In this document: piece after piece, positions 15,285 through 23,736 of the stretch
Layout of the letters: the number at the start of each line of letters is the position of its first letter
How positions within the stretch are numbered: the first letter of the stretch is position 1
Source: an uncultured Planctomycetaceae bacterium
Lineage (GTDB): Bacteria; Planctomycetota; Planctomycetia; Pirellulales; Pirellulaceae
Reading direction: 5' to 3'
Length of the DNA: 28,777 nucleotides
Assembly (NCBI GenBank): GCA_903921945.1
Contig: CAIXSC010000433.1
Span: 1-28,777 of the forward strand
Position numbers and translations under genes: made by a program
The notes under the pieces: generated by a model
What the model was told of the DNA's origin: nothing
Database searches by the model: none
Seen by the model: the letters and a program-made list of their open reading frames with translations, nothing else

Positions 15285-17156
15285 TCATGCTTCGGACGGT
15301 TCAGGATCGGGGATCGGCAGCGTTTCGAGCCCCTCGACAAAACTTGCCAAGGCTCGAGCCCGATACGGTTGTTGCAACTTGCGGACCGCCTTCGATTCGA
15401 TTTGCCGAACACGTTCGCGAGTGACCGAGAAGATCTTGCCGACTTCTTCGAGCGTGTACGCGTATCCGTCGGCCAGGCCGTACCGCAAGCGAAGGATTTC
15501 CCGCTCACGGTAGTTCAAGCTGGCCATCGCCTCTTCGATGCGGATCTTCAAAGCCTGCCGATTCGTGTCGTACAGCGGATCGTCAGGCCGCTGATCTTCC
15601 AGGAATTCGCCGAAGAAGCTTTCATCGTGATCGCCGATGGGCTGATCGAGCGACAGCGGCTGGCGGGACATTTTGAGGATGCAGCGGGTATCGTCGAGCG
15701 ACAGTTTCGCGCGTTCCGCCGTTTCCTCGGGAGTCGGCTCGCGGCCCAACTCCTGCGTGAGCACTCGCGCGACGGCTCGCACCTTGCTCATCGTATCGAT
15801 CATGTGGACCGGCACGCGAATCGTCCGGCTTTGATCGGCGATCGCCCGTGTGATCGCCTGGCGGATCCACCAAGTCGCATAGGTCGAGAACTTGTAGCCG
15901 CGGGCGTATTCGAACTTGTCGACGGCCCGCATCAGGCCGGTGTTGCCTTCCTGAATGAGGTCCAGGAAGCTCAACCCGCGGTTGCGGTATTTCTTGGCGA
16001 TCGACACCACCAGTCGGAGATTGCCCGCCGAGAGATCGCGCTTCGCGGCGTCGTAATCGCGTTGGTAGGCGAAGGTCCGCTCGATCCGCCGCTTGAGCGT
16101 GGCGGGGCTTTCCAGGGTGATTCGCATGAGGTACCGCAATTCGCGCCGGGCGTCCTCCGGCGATGGGCCGCCAGCGGGATACTCGTTGGGGCTAAGCCGC
16201 AACAGTTCGCGCAGCTCTTCCATTCGCGCCGAGATTTGAATCAACTTGTCGAACAGCGGCTGCAGCCGGTTGGTTCGCAAGTTCAGCTCTTCGACCAGCC
16301 GCACGGCCTTGTTGCGGCGTCGAATCAATCTTCGCCAAGCCGCTCGGCGTTCGGCATCGGGGTTGCGACGGCTGATCGCCAGTCGATAATCCCGCAGGTT
16401 CTGAATCAACAGATGCCGCAGCGTGGCCAGATTGGGCCCGAGCCGCTTCATGATCTTTTTCTTTTCCGCCGTGTTCGTCACCGAGACCTCGATGGTCCGG
16501 TCGAGCCGCAGTTGGCACCGCATCACGCGCTCCAGCGTCTCGCACGCCCCCTGCAGCACATAGTCAGTCGCCAACATCATGTTGCGATAGAGTGTTCGCG
16601 TCCTTTCGATCTCCTTGGCGGAAGCGATCTCCTGCGCGCGATTGAGCAGCGGGATTTGGCCCATCTGCATCAGATACATGCGAACCGGGTCGTCGGTCGA
16701 TTCGGCAAAACCGTCCAGTTCGACATCTTCCAGCAGTTCGATGGGATCGCCATGGGAGGCCAGTTCCGCAGCATCCGCGTCACCTTCCAAACCGCCGTCG
16801 TCCTCCGAATCGGCCCCTTCGTCGGCCCCATCGTCGGCCCGCGTATCGGCCCGCGTCTCGGCTCTCGAATCGGCTCTCGAATCGCCGTCGGCCTCCAAGT
16901 CGGTATCCAATTCCGAGTCATCGCCGGACTTCGCGGCCGCCAGCAACCCGCGATCACGGTCGACCGGGAGACGGCGGCGGCCGTCGCGGTCCGCATCGGC
17001 CGCCGGCAAGTCATCGTTCCGCAATACGCGAATGCGTCGCGAACGAGGACCGAGCGGGCGTTTGGATTTCAACGCTGAAGTCAGCGACAGGCGGGCAATT
17101 TTGCGAGAGGCTTTGGCCAAGGCGCGGCTCCTGGTGGGTAGATCGCATGGCGGCAT
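15285..17156 (-). CDS. RpoD-like primary-type RNA polymerase sigma factor
   Basis: This sigma70-family subunit directs RNA polymerase to promoters. From ATG 17156 it has 623 residues; a GTG 6 codons upstream (17174) is equally open and no ribosome site decides between them. Region 1.2 is DDPVRMYLMQMGQIPLL (155-171). A long non-conserved helical insert, about 190-370, precedes region 2, as in primary sigmas. Region 2 (371-452) includes NLRLVVSIAKKY, the 2.3/2.4 block TYATWWIRQAITRAIADQ and RTIRVPVHM. Region 3 runs from about 453 to 530, and region 4 (545-597) holds LEEVGKIFSVTRERVRQIE. Regions 2 and 4 are complete. Residues 77-150 are strongly acidic with degenerate RAD/TRAD/GAD units, replacing a recognisable region 1.1. 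Planctomycetes often carry several RpoD paralogues, so whether this is the main housekeeping sigma is uncertain. Confidence 0.93.
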   Translation of the reverse strand: MPPCDLPTRSRALAKASRKIARLSLTSALKSKRPLGPRSRRIRVLRNDDLPAADADRDGRRRLPVDRDRGLLAAAKSGDDSELDTDLEADGDSRADSRAETRADTRADDGADEGADSEDDGGLEGDADAAELASHGDPIELLEDVELDGFAESTDDPVRMYLMQMGQIPLLNRAQEIASAKEIERTRTLYRNMMLATDYVLQGACETLERVMRCQLRLDRTIEVSVTNTAEKKKIMKRLGPNLATLRHLLIQNLRDYRLAISRRNPDAERRAAWRRLIRRRNKAVRLVEELNLRTNRLQPLFDKLIQISARMEELRELLRLSPNEYPAGGPSPEDARRELRYLMRITLESPATLKRRIERTFAYQRDYDAAKRDLSAGNLRLVVSIAKKYRNRGLSFLDLIQEGNTGLMRAVDKFEYARGYKFSTYATWWIRQAITRAIADQSRTIRVPVHMIDTMSKVRAVARVLTQELGREPTPEETAERAKLSLDDTRCILKMSRQPLSLDQPIGDHDESFFGEFLEDQRPDDPLYDTNRQALKIRIEEAMASLNYREREILRLRYGLADGYAYTLEEVGKIFSVTRERVRQIESKAVRKLQQPYRARALASFVEGLETLPIPDPEPSEA

Positions 17157-17659
17157 GCGATATTTTCGATCCACAGCAGCCCAACCGTGCCCGAAGAGTG
17201 TGACGGTTAGGCTTCACAGGAACTCTACGTCGAGAATGCGGACGACATCGCCCTTCGCCAGGATTGCGAGCCAGACCAGAGCGGCGGTCATAACGCCCAG
17301 CCGGGTTGTAGCGATTCTCGCGGAACCGCTCGAAATCGCGCCCGCTCCAAAACACCGCGAAACGCTGCGGTACACTGCGCAATACCGCGAAACATCGCGA
17401 AACCGCAGCCAGGCCTTCTGCCGTTACAGCGATTAAGTTCATACAGCGGGCGACAACAAGCCACGGAGCCAAGTTCATCGCTCCGACCAGCCAAATCGCG
17501 GGACGAACGCCTTGCCTCCCAGAAGCGAACCGTGGTCGGTCCGATGAGCACGGACCGGGCCTTTAGCGGAGTTGGAGTTGCCCCGCAACAAAAAAAACGG
17601 CCCGAACGACGAACAACGTGTCGCTCGGGCCGCAATCTGGATGTGAGGACGTCGCGAAA
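17157..17659. other. Intergenic region upstream of the sigma factor gene
   Basis: Holds the terminator of the 655-aa secreted protein gene at 17589-17633 and presumably the sigma promoter, which I could not pinpoint. Around 17350-17405 the motif CGCGAAAC recurs with small variations about every 20-35 bp, which could be binding sites or decayed repeats. A 25-codon frame at 17214-17291 (minus) is probably chance. Confidence 0.5.
17589..17633 (-). terminator. Rho-independent terminator after the 655-aa secreted protein gene
   Basis: On the minus strand CGGCCCGA pairs with TTCGGGCCG across a loop of about 18 nt, followed by a run of eight T. It lies about 27 nt after the stop at 17660. Confidence 0.85.
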
Positions 17660-19627
17660 CTACTTCGCGGTCGCCGTCTTTTTCAATAGGCAGCCGACCA
17701 TCAGCCAGCCATCGTCAACCGACTCGACAAAGGCGCCGGCGGGACCGAGATACTTTTCCATGGTTTCGAATTGTGGCAGTTTCGAGCCGTCGATCTGCTG
17801 CGATCGGCCATCATCATCGGACTCGGTCGTGAGCATCCGGTTGAGCAGTTTGCCGGTGATCGACTCGCTTTCAGGCATTTCTCCGCGACGCATCATCTCG
17901 TAGTTCACCCGGTACGCTTCGTGAGTGCGGGTGAAGAGCCGGAACGAGTCCTGGTCGGAACCCAGGTCGGTCAGGGCTTTGGTGACCGCGACAAAGTCGG
18001 TGGACTCGGCCAACGAGGCCGGCTTGGTGCGAGTCAACAGGGCGCGAAGGAAGTCCAGGTTGTTCGCGAACACCAAGTGGCCGTTGACAACCGTGAGGGC
18101 GGCACTGGTGATCAGCGGTTGCGACGGCTCGGCATCTTTGTCCTTGTCGTCGCTGCTGACCGGCGTCGGCGAATCCGACCCCTCGATGACGATCGCCTCG
18201 ACCTGCATATCCGCGTCGTCGTTTACCACTTCCCACACGGTATGGCCGGCGATGATGTGCTTTTGGGCGTCCGGATCGGACTCCATGATCTTGTCGATGG
18301 TCTTGGCGACCAGATCAGGACGAGTGGCCTCAATGGCGACCATCAAACGCTCGCTCTTGGTCGACACGGGCCGCCAGTTGTCGGTCACGATGGTGACCCG
18401 CTCGGCGGCGTGCGCCACCAGTTCTTTTCGCAAGTCGACTCGCGGGCCGTGGACATCGTCCCTGATCGAGTTGAGCACGTCTTCAAAGACGCCCGGTTCA
18501 TTCGCGTACTCGTTCACCAAGGTGCCAACGTACTCGAACCCTTCCTTGATCTTGGCATTGAAGGAAATGTGGTTCGATAGTTGCGCCGGAATCCAGGGCA
18601 ACGGTTGCAGGGCGCCGCCGTTCGGGAAGTTCAGCATCCGGGCCGCGAGCAAGTACTTTTGGCCGGGTTCCGCGTTCGGGACGGCCGGGGCATAGATAAA
18701 TGTCCGATGCAGCAATTCATGGCTGCCGGTCGAAAACGTCGCCAACCCGCCCAGGCCCTGGATCGCCTTGAACCCTTGGTTGCCCAAAACCTTCAGCAGA
18801 TCCGGCCCGCGGCGACGACGTCCACCTTGAAGGACACGGTTCGCGGTCGCGTAGCCGAACGGCTCGCAGAACCAACGCAGATGCGGCGCGACGCCCCCGG
18901 CCGATTTACCGGACTTTTCCATGATCACTTGGAACGGCTTGATCGAACCCAAGGTCTGGCCGGCGGGCGATTGCAGCCGACCAGCCAGTTCCAACGCTGT
19001 CTTCCGATGATCGACCGCGACGAACTGATTGTCGTGCAGGAGGTAAAACGTTTCGAGCGATTCGACCACCGCGTCTTTGGCGGCGTCTTTCGCCGCGGGC
19101 TTGGTCGCCTTCGGCTTGGGACGCACCAAAACCATCAATTCGATCGCGCCCACTTTGATCGCCGTCCGCTTCGCGCCTTTCGCGATTTGATTTTTCGCGA
19201 TCCGTTCCATGACCGCGGTCGTTTCCGCCGTCTTGCCCGTGGTGTCCGCGTAGACCACCCGCGCGGCCTGGGTCGGATCGTTGTCTGGCTGGATCAAGGC
19301 GAATGCGACTTCGCCGCCGACAATCTTCGACAGGTCGTCGATCGAGATTCCGAGGCTGCGGCCAGCGTCGGTGAGTTTCTCATTCAGTTGCCGCTTGAGG
19401 TCGTCCGCGAACGGCTTCATCAGCGGATCGTTGCAGAGTTGGCCGAGTTGGCTCTCGTCGAACTTTTTAGTCAGTTCTTCGAGATTGGGGACGGCCAGAT
19501 AGCCTTTGGTGGTCGCGGGCAGCAGCTGATCGCTCGGCACGGCCGCCCAGCCCTGGCCGGCGGCGAGCATTGCGAGCACCAGCGTTGCCACGAGCGATCC
19601 GAGAAGGACGCGTTGCGTCACGAGCAT
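17660..19627 (-). CDS. Secreted protein of a planctomycete-type family (DUF3352-like), function unknown
   Basis: 655 residues with a Sec signal: short basic start, hydrophobic core LLGSLVATLVLAMLAAG, likely cut after AWA near residue 29. The mature start, PSDQLLPATTKGYLAVPNL, then a helix rich in charged residues and DPLMKPFADDL, is a pattern I associate with large planctomycete secreted proteins and, more loosely, DUF3352. The rest is a mixed alpha/beta protein with few motifs; an Arg-rich loop (GGRRRRGPD) lies near residue 270 and an acidic Asp/Lys stretch near 490. No catalytic motif is seen. Start: AAGGAG lies only 1 nt before ATG 19627 but 7 nt before GTG 19621, so the GTG may be the true start. 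It is transcribed alone with a clear terminator. Confidence 0.78.
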   Translation of the reverse strand: MLVTQRVLLGSLVATLVLAMLAAGQGWAAVPSDQLLPATTKGYLAVPNLEELTKKFDESQLGQLCNDPLMKPFADDLKRQLNEKLTDAGRSLGISIDDLSKIVGGEVAFALIQPDNDPTQAARVVYADTTGKTAETTAVMERIAKNQIAKGAKRTAIKVGAIELMVLVRPKPKATKPAAKDAAKDAVVESLETFYLLHDNQFVAVDHRKTALELAGRLQSPAGQTLGSIKPFQVIMEKSGKSAGGVAPHLRWFCEPFGYATANRVLQGGRRRRGPDLLKVLGNQGFKAIQGLGGLATFSTGSHELLHRTFIYAPAVPNAEPGQKYLLAARMLNFPNGGALQPLPWIPAQLSNHISFNAKIKEGFEYVGTLVNEYANEPGVFEDVLNSIRDDVHGPRVDLRKELVAHAAERVTIVTDNWRPVSTKSERLMVAIEATRPDLVAKTIDKIMESDPDAQKHIIAGHTVWEVVNDDADMQVEAIVIEGSDSPTPVSSDDKDKDAEPSQPLITSAALTVVNGHLVFANNLDFLRALLTRTKPASLAESTDFVAVTKALTDLGSDQDSFRLFTRTHEAYRVNYEMMRRGEMPESESITGKLLNRMLTTESDDDGRSQQIDGSKLPQFETMEKYLGPAGAFVESVDDGWLMVGCLLKKTATAK

Positions 19628-19628
19628 T

Positions 19629-19634
19629 CTCCTT
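19629..19634 (-). promoter_or_regulatory. Ribosome binding site that favours a GTG start at 19621
   Basis: AAGGAG on the minus strand. Spacing is 1 nt to ATG 19627 but 7 nt to the in-frame GTG two codons later. The product would lose two residues only. Confidence 0.5.
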
Positions 19635-19747
19635 GCGTGAACGTCAAGCCGCTAAAGACGCTTCTTCGCGACATGCCGCGCCTTCCATGCACGGCGGTTA
19701 CGACGATTATCCGTTTATCGACCAAACCTGGACGCGAATCGAATCTG

Positions 19748-19772
19748 CAAGTTCGAAACTGTAACGAACTTG
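19748..19772 (-). terminator. Stem-loop after the glycosyltransferase operon
   Basis: Perfect 8-bp inverted repeat CAAGTTCG / CGAACTTG with a 9-nt loop, beginning 10 nt after the stop at 19783. There is no T-run, so it is a weak or factor-aided terminator or an mRNA end stabiliser. Confidence 0.4.
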
Positions 19773-19782
19773 ACGACGCATC

Positions 19783-20922
19783 TTACCCAGGCGTTCCAGT
19801 CGCGCGAATATCGCCGGCCAACTCCCGGTACAACGCCGCATGACGTTCGACCATCCGCGTTAGCGAGAATGCTTCCGCCATCCGTTGGCGGGCGTTCTCA
19901 CCCAGCTTTTGAGCGAATTCGGGTTCGTCGAACAGCCGTCGGGTCCGCCGCGCGAACTCGGATTTGTTTCCGGGTTGAACCAACAACCCCGACTCGCCGT
20001 CCACCACCAGATCGCGGTTCCCGGGAATATCCGAGACCACGACCGGCAGACCGGCCGCCATCGCTTCCATCAACGCGTTGGATTGTCCTTCATAGCCGCT
20101 CGCCAGCCAGAAGCAGTCCAGCGCGGGCAGCAAACGCGGCACATCGTTCCGCGCACCCAGGAAATGAACATGGGTCGCGATCCCGATTTGCCGTGTGAAT
20201 CGGTGCAACCGCCGACGCTGCGGTCCGTCGCCGACAATCACGAGATGCGCATCCGGGTGCGGCCAGCGCAGCAGTTCCGCCGCCCAAATCAGATCCTTGT
20301 AGCGCTTTTGCGGCCAGAGCCGTCCGACCGCGCCCACGAAGCGGGTGCTGGCGGGCAATCCGAGCTCGTTTAGCAAACGCCGGCGGGCCGACTGCCTGGT
20401 TTCGACGGGCCCGTGGGGCGGTTCGATGCCATTCGGGATCACGGCGAACTTCGCGGCGGGCAGCCCACGGGCCACGTAAAAGTCCCGGACGCCCGCGCTG
20501 TTGGTGACAATCCGCTGCGTGAATCGCGCGAACAGACGATCAATCGCCAGTTCGTGCCACTGTTTCCATGGATCGACACAGCGTTCGCCCGCGATGATGA
20601 TCGGCACGCCAGCATGCCGGGCCGCTAGCCGGCCGTAGCAATTGGCCGCGAACAGCCAAGTGTGCGCGATCTCGGGACGCAGGTCACACAAATACTGATG
20701 CAAGCGGAAATAGGCGGCGTGGTCGATCTTGCGGCGCTTGCCGATCACCGTCACAGGAATGCCGGCCGCTCGCAGGGGGGCCTCGAGCGGCCCGCCACGA
20801 GTCAACGCGCAGACATGCACCTCGAACTCGCGGGACGGCAAACCGGTGGCGAGCAACGCTAGTTGCTTCTCCGCGCCGCAGCGGTCAAGGGTCGGAATGA
20901 TGAGTACGATGCGAAGCGGCAT
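19783..20922 (-). CDS. GT4-family glycosyltransferase
   Basis: 379-residue GT-B fold enzyme transferring a sugar from a nucleotide sugar to an unknown acceptor. The N-terminal domain opens PLRIVLIIPTLDRCGAEKQL with the usual glycine-bearing loop. The C-terminal domain has GAVGRLWPQKRYKDLI (197-212; Lys207 is the likely donor-phosphate ligand), LVIVGDGPQRRRL (227-239) and the EX7E motif as YEGQSNALMEAMAAG, with Glu278 and Glu286. Length is normal for GT4. No signal peptide or membrane span is seen, so it is cytoplasmic or membrane-peripheral. It is the last gene of the hpt-GT4-GT4 unit, 4 nt after the preceding glycosyltransferase. The acceptor may be exopolysaccharide or a glycolipid (inference). 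Confidence 0.93.
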   Translation of the reverse strand: MPLRIVLIIPTLDRCGAEKQLALLATGLPSREFEVHVCALTRGGPLEAPLRAAGIPVTVIGKRRKIDHAAYFRLHQYLCDLRPEIAHTWLFAANCYGRLAARHAGVPIIIAGERCVDPWKQWHELAIDRLFARFTQRIVTNSAGVRDFYVARGLPAAKFAVIPNGIEPPHGPVETRQSARRRLLNELGLPASTRFVGAVGRLWPQKRYKDLIWAAELLRWPHPDAHLVIVGDGPQRRRLHRFTRQIGIATHVHFLGARNDVPRLLPALDCFWLASGYEGQSNALMEAMAAGLPVVVSDIPGNRDLVVDGESGLLVQPGNKSEFARRTRRLFDEPEFAQKLGENARQRMAEAFSLTRMVERHAALYRELAGDIRATGTPG

Positions 20923-20926
20923 GGCG

Positions 20927-22126
20927 TCAAGACTTTCCGCGGAGACCGCCGCGCTGTTTGCGACTGATGAGGGTTTCGAACAGCGCGAGATGCGTCTCCG
21001 CCATGTGCCGCAGCGAGTAACGTTCGCGGACCCGATCGTGCGCTAGCTGCGCCCGGCGTTGGGCCGAACGGGGCGAAGCGAAGACCTCGTGGATCGTCTG
21101 CGCCAGCCGCACGGGATCGCGAACCGGCACGAGCAACCCATGGTCCTGATGGTCGACCAGGAGCCGATTGCCGGGAATATCGGAAGCCACGACCGGAACG
21201 CCTCGCGCCATCGCCTCCAACAGCGACAGACTCATTCCCTCCTCGTAGGACGGCAGCACGAAGACGTCGGCCGCGGCGAGCACATCTTGCACATCGTCAA
21301 ACGCGCCAGGCATGAACACCGCGTCGCGCAAGCCCAGATCCAAGATGAGCTCGAACAGTTCCTCGCGGTCGGGCCCGTCGCCGATCAGCCACAGGCGGGC
21401 TCGCGGCCAGCGGAGCAGGACGACCGGCCAAGCGCGGATCAGATCGCGAAGCCCTTTCGCCTCATGCAACCTCCCCGTGTAAACCGCGATTTGCGATTGA
21501 TCGACCGCGGCCAGATCGGGGTGGCTTTCACCCAGCACACGGCGAGCCGCCGATCGGGCGGCGTCGCTCCGCGGTCCGTCGACCGCGACGCCATTCGGAA
21601 CCAGCCAGGTTCGCGACACCGGATAGCCGGCTTCCGCCAACTCCGTCGCGATCGCGGGACTCGGGGCGATCACCGCATCCGCTTGCTGGCAGCGGCGGCG
21701 AATTCGCAACCCGAAGCGCGCCGAGCGTTGCCACTGGCAATCGCCTGTCGCGCCGCCACCTTCCGACCGCAACACCACCGGCACGGAGGAACGCGAGAGC
21801 GTCTGCAAGGCGGCGTAGGCGTCGTGTTTGAGCATCGACACGTAGACCAAATCCAAGTCGTCGCGCCGCCGCCGCAGCCAGCGGTTGAGCGCCATCATGT
21901 AACGCAGCGTGCCCCAACCGCGTTGCGACGGGTTTGGCAAGCGGACCACCGGGACCTCCCGATGCACCACGTCGGCCGGCCAAGCCGGATCCCACTGAGC
22001 CGTTACGACGGTGACGTCCGCACCCATGTCGCGCAGCTCGGAGGCGAGGTTCGCCATCACCATCTCGGCGCCGCCCACCAATGGCCAGAATCGCCGAGTG
22101 ACCAAAGCCAAACGCCGCCGCGTCAT
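20927..22126 (-). CDS. GT4-family glycosyltransferase
   Basis: 399 residues from ATG 22126, which overlaps the hpt stop (ATGA); a longer frame starting at 22186 would run 20 codons into hpt and is rejected. The N-terminus LALVTRRFWPLVGGAEMVMANLA is the typical GT4 opening with GG-AE. The donor domain shows YTGRLHEAKGLRDLI (216-230), LWLIGDGPDREEL (245-257) and YEEGMSLSLLEAMARG with Glu296 and Glu304 as the EX7E pair. SDIPGNR appears in both glycosyltransferases, but overall they diverge enough to suggest distinct acceptors or donors. It is translationally coupled to hpt and followed 4 nt later by the second GT4 gene. Confidence 0.93.
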   Translation of the reverse strand: MTRRRLALVTRRFWPLVGGAEMVMANLASELRDMGADVTVVTAQWDPAWPADVVHREVPVVRLPNPSQRGWGTLRYMMALNRWLRRRRDDLDLVYVSMLKHDAYAALQTLSRSSVPVVLRSEGGGATGDCQWQRSARFGLRIRRRCQQADAVIAPSPAIATELAEAGYPVSRTWLVPNGVAVDGPRSDAARSAARRVLGESHPDLAAVDQSQIAVYTGRLHEAKGLRDLIRAWPVVLLRWPRARLWLIGDGPDREELFELILDLGLRDAVFMPGAFDDVQDVLAAADVFVLPSYEEGMSLSLLEAMARGVPVVASDIPGNRLLVDHQDHGLLVPVRDPVRLAQTIHEVFASPRSAQRRAQLAHDRVRERYSLRHMAETHLALFETLISRKQRGGLRGKS

Positions 22127-22653
22127 GGACCGACATCCGCGAGGTCGGAAGGCTCCAACGTCGCGACATACGGCAACTGGCGCCATTGATCGCGATAGTC
22201 CAGCCCGTAGCCGACGACAAACAGGTCGGGAATCCGGAAGGCGACGTAGTCCGGCCGATACTCGACCTCCTGCCGACCCTCTTTCAGCAACAAAACGGCC
22301 GACCGCACCGACCGCGGCCCCAGCGATTGCAGATGGTCGAGCATTCCGAGCATGGTTCGGCCCGTGTCAAAGATATCGTCCAGGATCAACACGTCGCGGT
22401 CCGCGACATCGGGCATTAGCTCGGCCGCGATCGACAGCGGCCCGGATGTCAGGCCTCCCTTGTAGCTGCTGGCCTGCACGACACCGACGCGCAGCGGCAG
22501 TTCCAGCCGCCGTATCAGGTCGGCCATCACGACCACACTTCCGGTCATCACGCCAAGGATCGTGAGCGAACGGCCCGCGTAATCGGATTGGATCCGCCCA
22601 GCAAGTCGGGAAATGCCGGCTTGCAATTCCGTTTCGCTTAGCAAAGTCTTCAC
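22123..22653 (-). CDS. hpt: Hypoxanthine phosphoribosyltransferase
   Basis: Purine salvage enzyme converting hypoxanthine (or guanine) and PRPP to the nucleotide in the cytoplasm. The PRPP-binding motif VLILDDIFDTGRT is at 88-100; SSYKGG (62-67) is the flexible-loop region and PDLFVVGYGLDY (142-153) the base-binding end. From GTG 22653 the product has 176 residues, the normal family length, starting KTLLSETELQAGI. The frame stays open upstream to ATG 22743 and further, but those residues are Pro/Arg-rich and unlike Hpt. No Shine-Dalgarno precedes the GTG; instead a perfect 14-bp palindrome abuts it. It is the first gene of a unit with two glycosyltransferases, an uncommon partnership with no obvious functional link. 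Confidence 0.9.
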   Translation of the reverse strand: MKTLLSETELQAGISRLAGRIQSDYAGRSLTILGVMTGSVVVMADLIRRLELPLRVGVVQASSYKGGLTSGPLSIAAELMPDVADRDVLILDDIFDTGRTMLGMLDHLQSLGPRSVRSAVLLLKEGRQEVEYRPDYVAFRIPDLFVVGYGLDYRDQWRQLPYVATLEPSDLADVGP

Positions 22654-22666
22654 GAGACGCGTCTCG
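22653..22666. promoter_or_regulatory. Perfect 14-bp palindrome at the hpt start
   Basis: CGAGACGCGTCTCG is fully self-complementary and its first base overlaps the GTG start codon of hpt. It could be an operator or an mRNA hairpin shielding initiation; chance is also possible in GC-rich DNA. Confidence 0.45.
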
Positions 22667-22818
22667 ACAGCGGGGAAATGACAACCTGCGCGGGCCTTCC
22701 CCGAACGCGGCGCATCCGCGGCTTTCGCGCGGGGCGGCCGCATTTTATGATGCTCGCGTAAAATCCGCCACCCAGCACGGTGGACCCGCGGCGCGGTCCA
22801 TTTCGGGCGGGCGATCGC

Positions 22819-22866
22819 GGTGGCCCGGCGGTCTGGTGGCCCGGCGGGTTGGTGGCCCGGCGGTCT
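22819..22866. repeat. 16-bp tandem repeat (3 copies) between hpt and the esterase gene
   Basis: GGTGGCCCGGCGGTCT at 22819, GGTGGCCCGGCGGGTT at 22835, GGTGGCCCGGCGGTCT at 22851, followed by the shortened echo GGCGGTCTGGC. It lies in the divergent intergenic region, ending about 43 bp before the plus-strand gene start. Confidence 0.92.
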
Positions 22867-22897
22867 GGCGGTCTGGCGACTCGATGGCCGCGGCAAT

Positions 22898-22904
22898 AGG
22901 GAGG
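22898..22904 (+). promoter_or_regulatory. Ribosome binding site of the esterase gene
   Basis: AGGGAGG, 5 nt before ATG 22910. It selects this start over an in-frame GTG 30 codons upstream that would translate the 16-bp repeat. Confidence 0.7.
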
Positions 22905-22909
22905 TGTGC

Positions 22910-23638
22910 ATGGCGGGCGGATGGACGGAAGCAAGCGTGGGCGGGCACCCGTGCGACTTGTTCGAGCCGACGCGGCGCGATCCGCGTGGAATGGCGGCGA
23001 TTTATCTGCACGGGGTTCATTTGCAGCGATTGCGGGACCACGCCCCGTTCACCGCGGCGCTCGAAAAACAGGGAATCCCCTGCGCCGCTCCCCTCACCCA
23101 ACGCAGTTGGTGGACCGATCGCGTCTGCCACGATTTCGACCCGCAGGTGTCCGCCGAACGCCATCTGCTGGAACGGGTCTTGCCATGGCTTGAACAGCAC
23201 TGGAACGTCGCGCCGCCGCGACTCGGATTGTTCGGCACCAGCATGGGCGGCCAGGGCGCTCTGCGATTCGCCTACAAATATCCACAGCGGTTCCCCGTGG
23301 TCGCCGCCATCTCGCCAGCCATCGACTACCAGCTCCGGTTCAACCACCCGGATGGCATTGTCGCTTCCATGTACCCCGATCCGGAGGCGGTCCGGCAAGA
23401 CACCGCCTTGTTGCACATCCACCCGCTGAACTGGCCGCGGTTTCAGTTCTTCTGCTGCGACCCGGCCGACGCCACGTGGTGGGACAGCGCCGACCGACTG
23501 CGAATGAAACTGTGGTCGCTCGGCGTCCCCTTCGAATGCGACTTGGAGACCACGGGTGGAGGCCACAGTTTCGACTACTACAATCGCATGGCGGAACGCG
23601 TCATCACGTTCCTCGCCACCCGGCTCGGCAGTTCGTAA
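22910..23638 (+). CDS. Alpha/beta-hydrolase esterase (putative esterase / S-formylglutathione hydrolase type)
   Basis: 242 residues; no signal peptide, so cytoplasmic. The oxyanion region is AAIYLHGVH (29-37). The nucleophile elbow GTSMGGQGALRFAYKYP (109-125) puts the catalytic Ser at 111 in the arrangement typical of the esterase D family. The catalytic His is His219 in GGGHSFDYYNRM, and the acid is probably Asp184 or Asp187 in CCDPADATWW. The substrate cannot be inferred; hydrolysis of small carboxylic esters is the family norm. It is the first plus-strand gene after the strand switch, divergent from hpt, and separated from the response regulator by 98 bp containing a direct repeat. Confidence 0.85.
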   Translation: MAGGWTEASVGGHPCDLFEPTRRDPRGMAAIYLHGVHLQRLRDHAPFTAALEKQGIPCAAPLTQRSWWTDRVCHDFDPQVSAERHLLERVLPWLEQHWNVAPPRLGLFGTSMGGQGALRFAYKYPQRFPVVAAISPAIDYQLRFNHPDGIVASMYPDPEAVRQDTALLHIHPLNWPRFQFFCCDPADATWWDSADRLRMKLWSLGVPFECDLETTGGGHSFDYYNRMAERVITFLATRLGSS

Positions 23639-23668
23639 CACGCCTTGTTCGACACCTTGACCCACACT

Positions 23669-23708
23669 CGCTCCCACGCTCTTCCCCGCCCGCTCCCACG
23701 CTCTTCCC
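23669..23708. repeat. 18-bp direct repeat upstream of the response regulator
   Basis: CGCTCCCACGCTCTTCCC occurs at 23669-23686 and again at 23691-23708, separated by 4 bp. It lies 28 bp upstream of ATG 23737. The 22-bp repeat distance is about two helical turns, so a protein-binding pair is possible. Confidence 0.8.
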
Positions 23709-23736
23709 TCGCGAAACCCACGTTTTGTCGAACGCC

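Noticed and set aside
17214..17291. 25-codon minus-strand frame before the sigma factor gene, a possible leader peptide.
   Set aside because: No ribosome site, no attenuator-like structure and nothing distinctive in its sequence.
22819..22866. CRISPR-like array.
   Set aside because: Units are directly adjacent with no spacers; the same applies to the other tandem repeats in the window.
22654..22911. 86-codon N-terminal extension of Hpt.
   Set aside because: Pro/Arg-rich and unlike the family; part of it is the complement of the 16-bp repeat.
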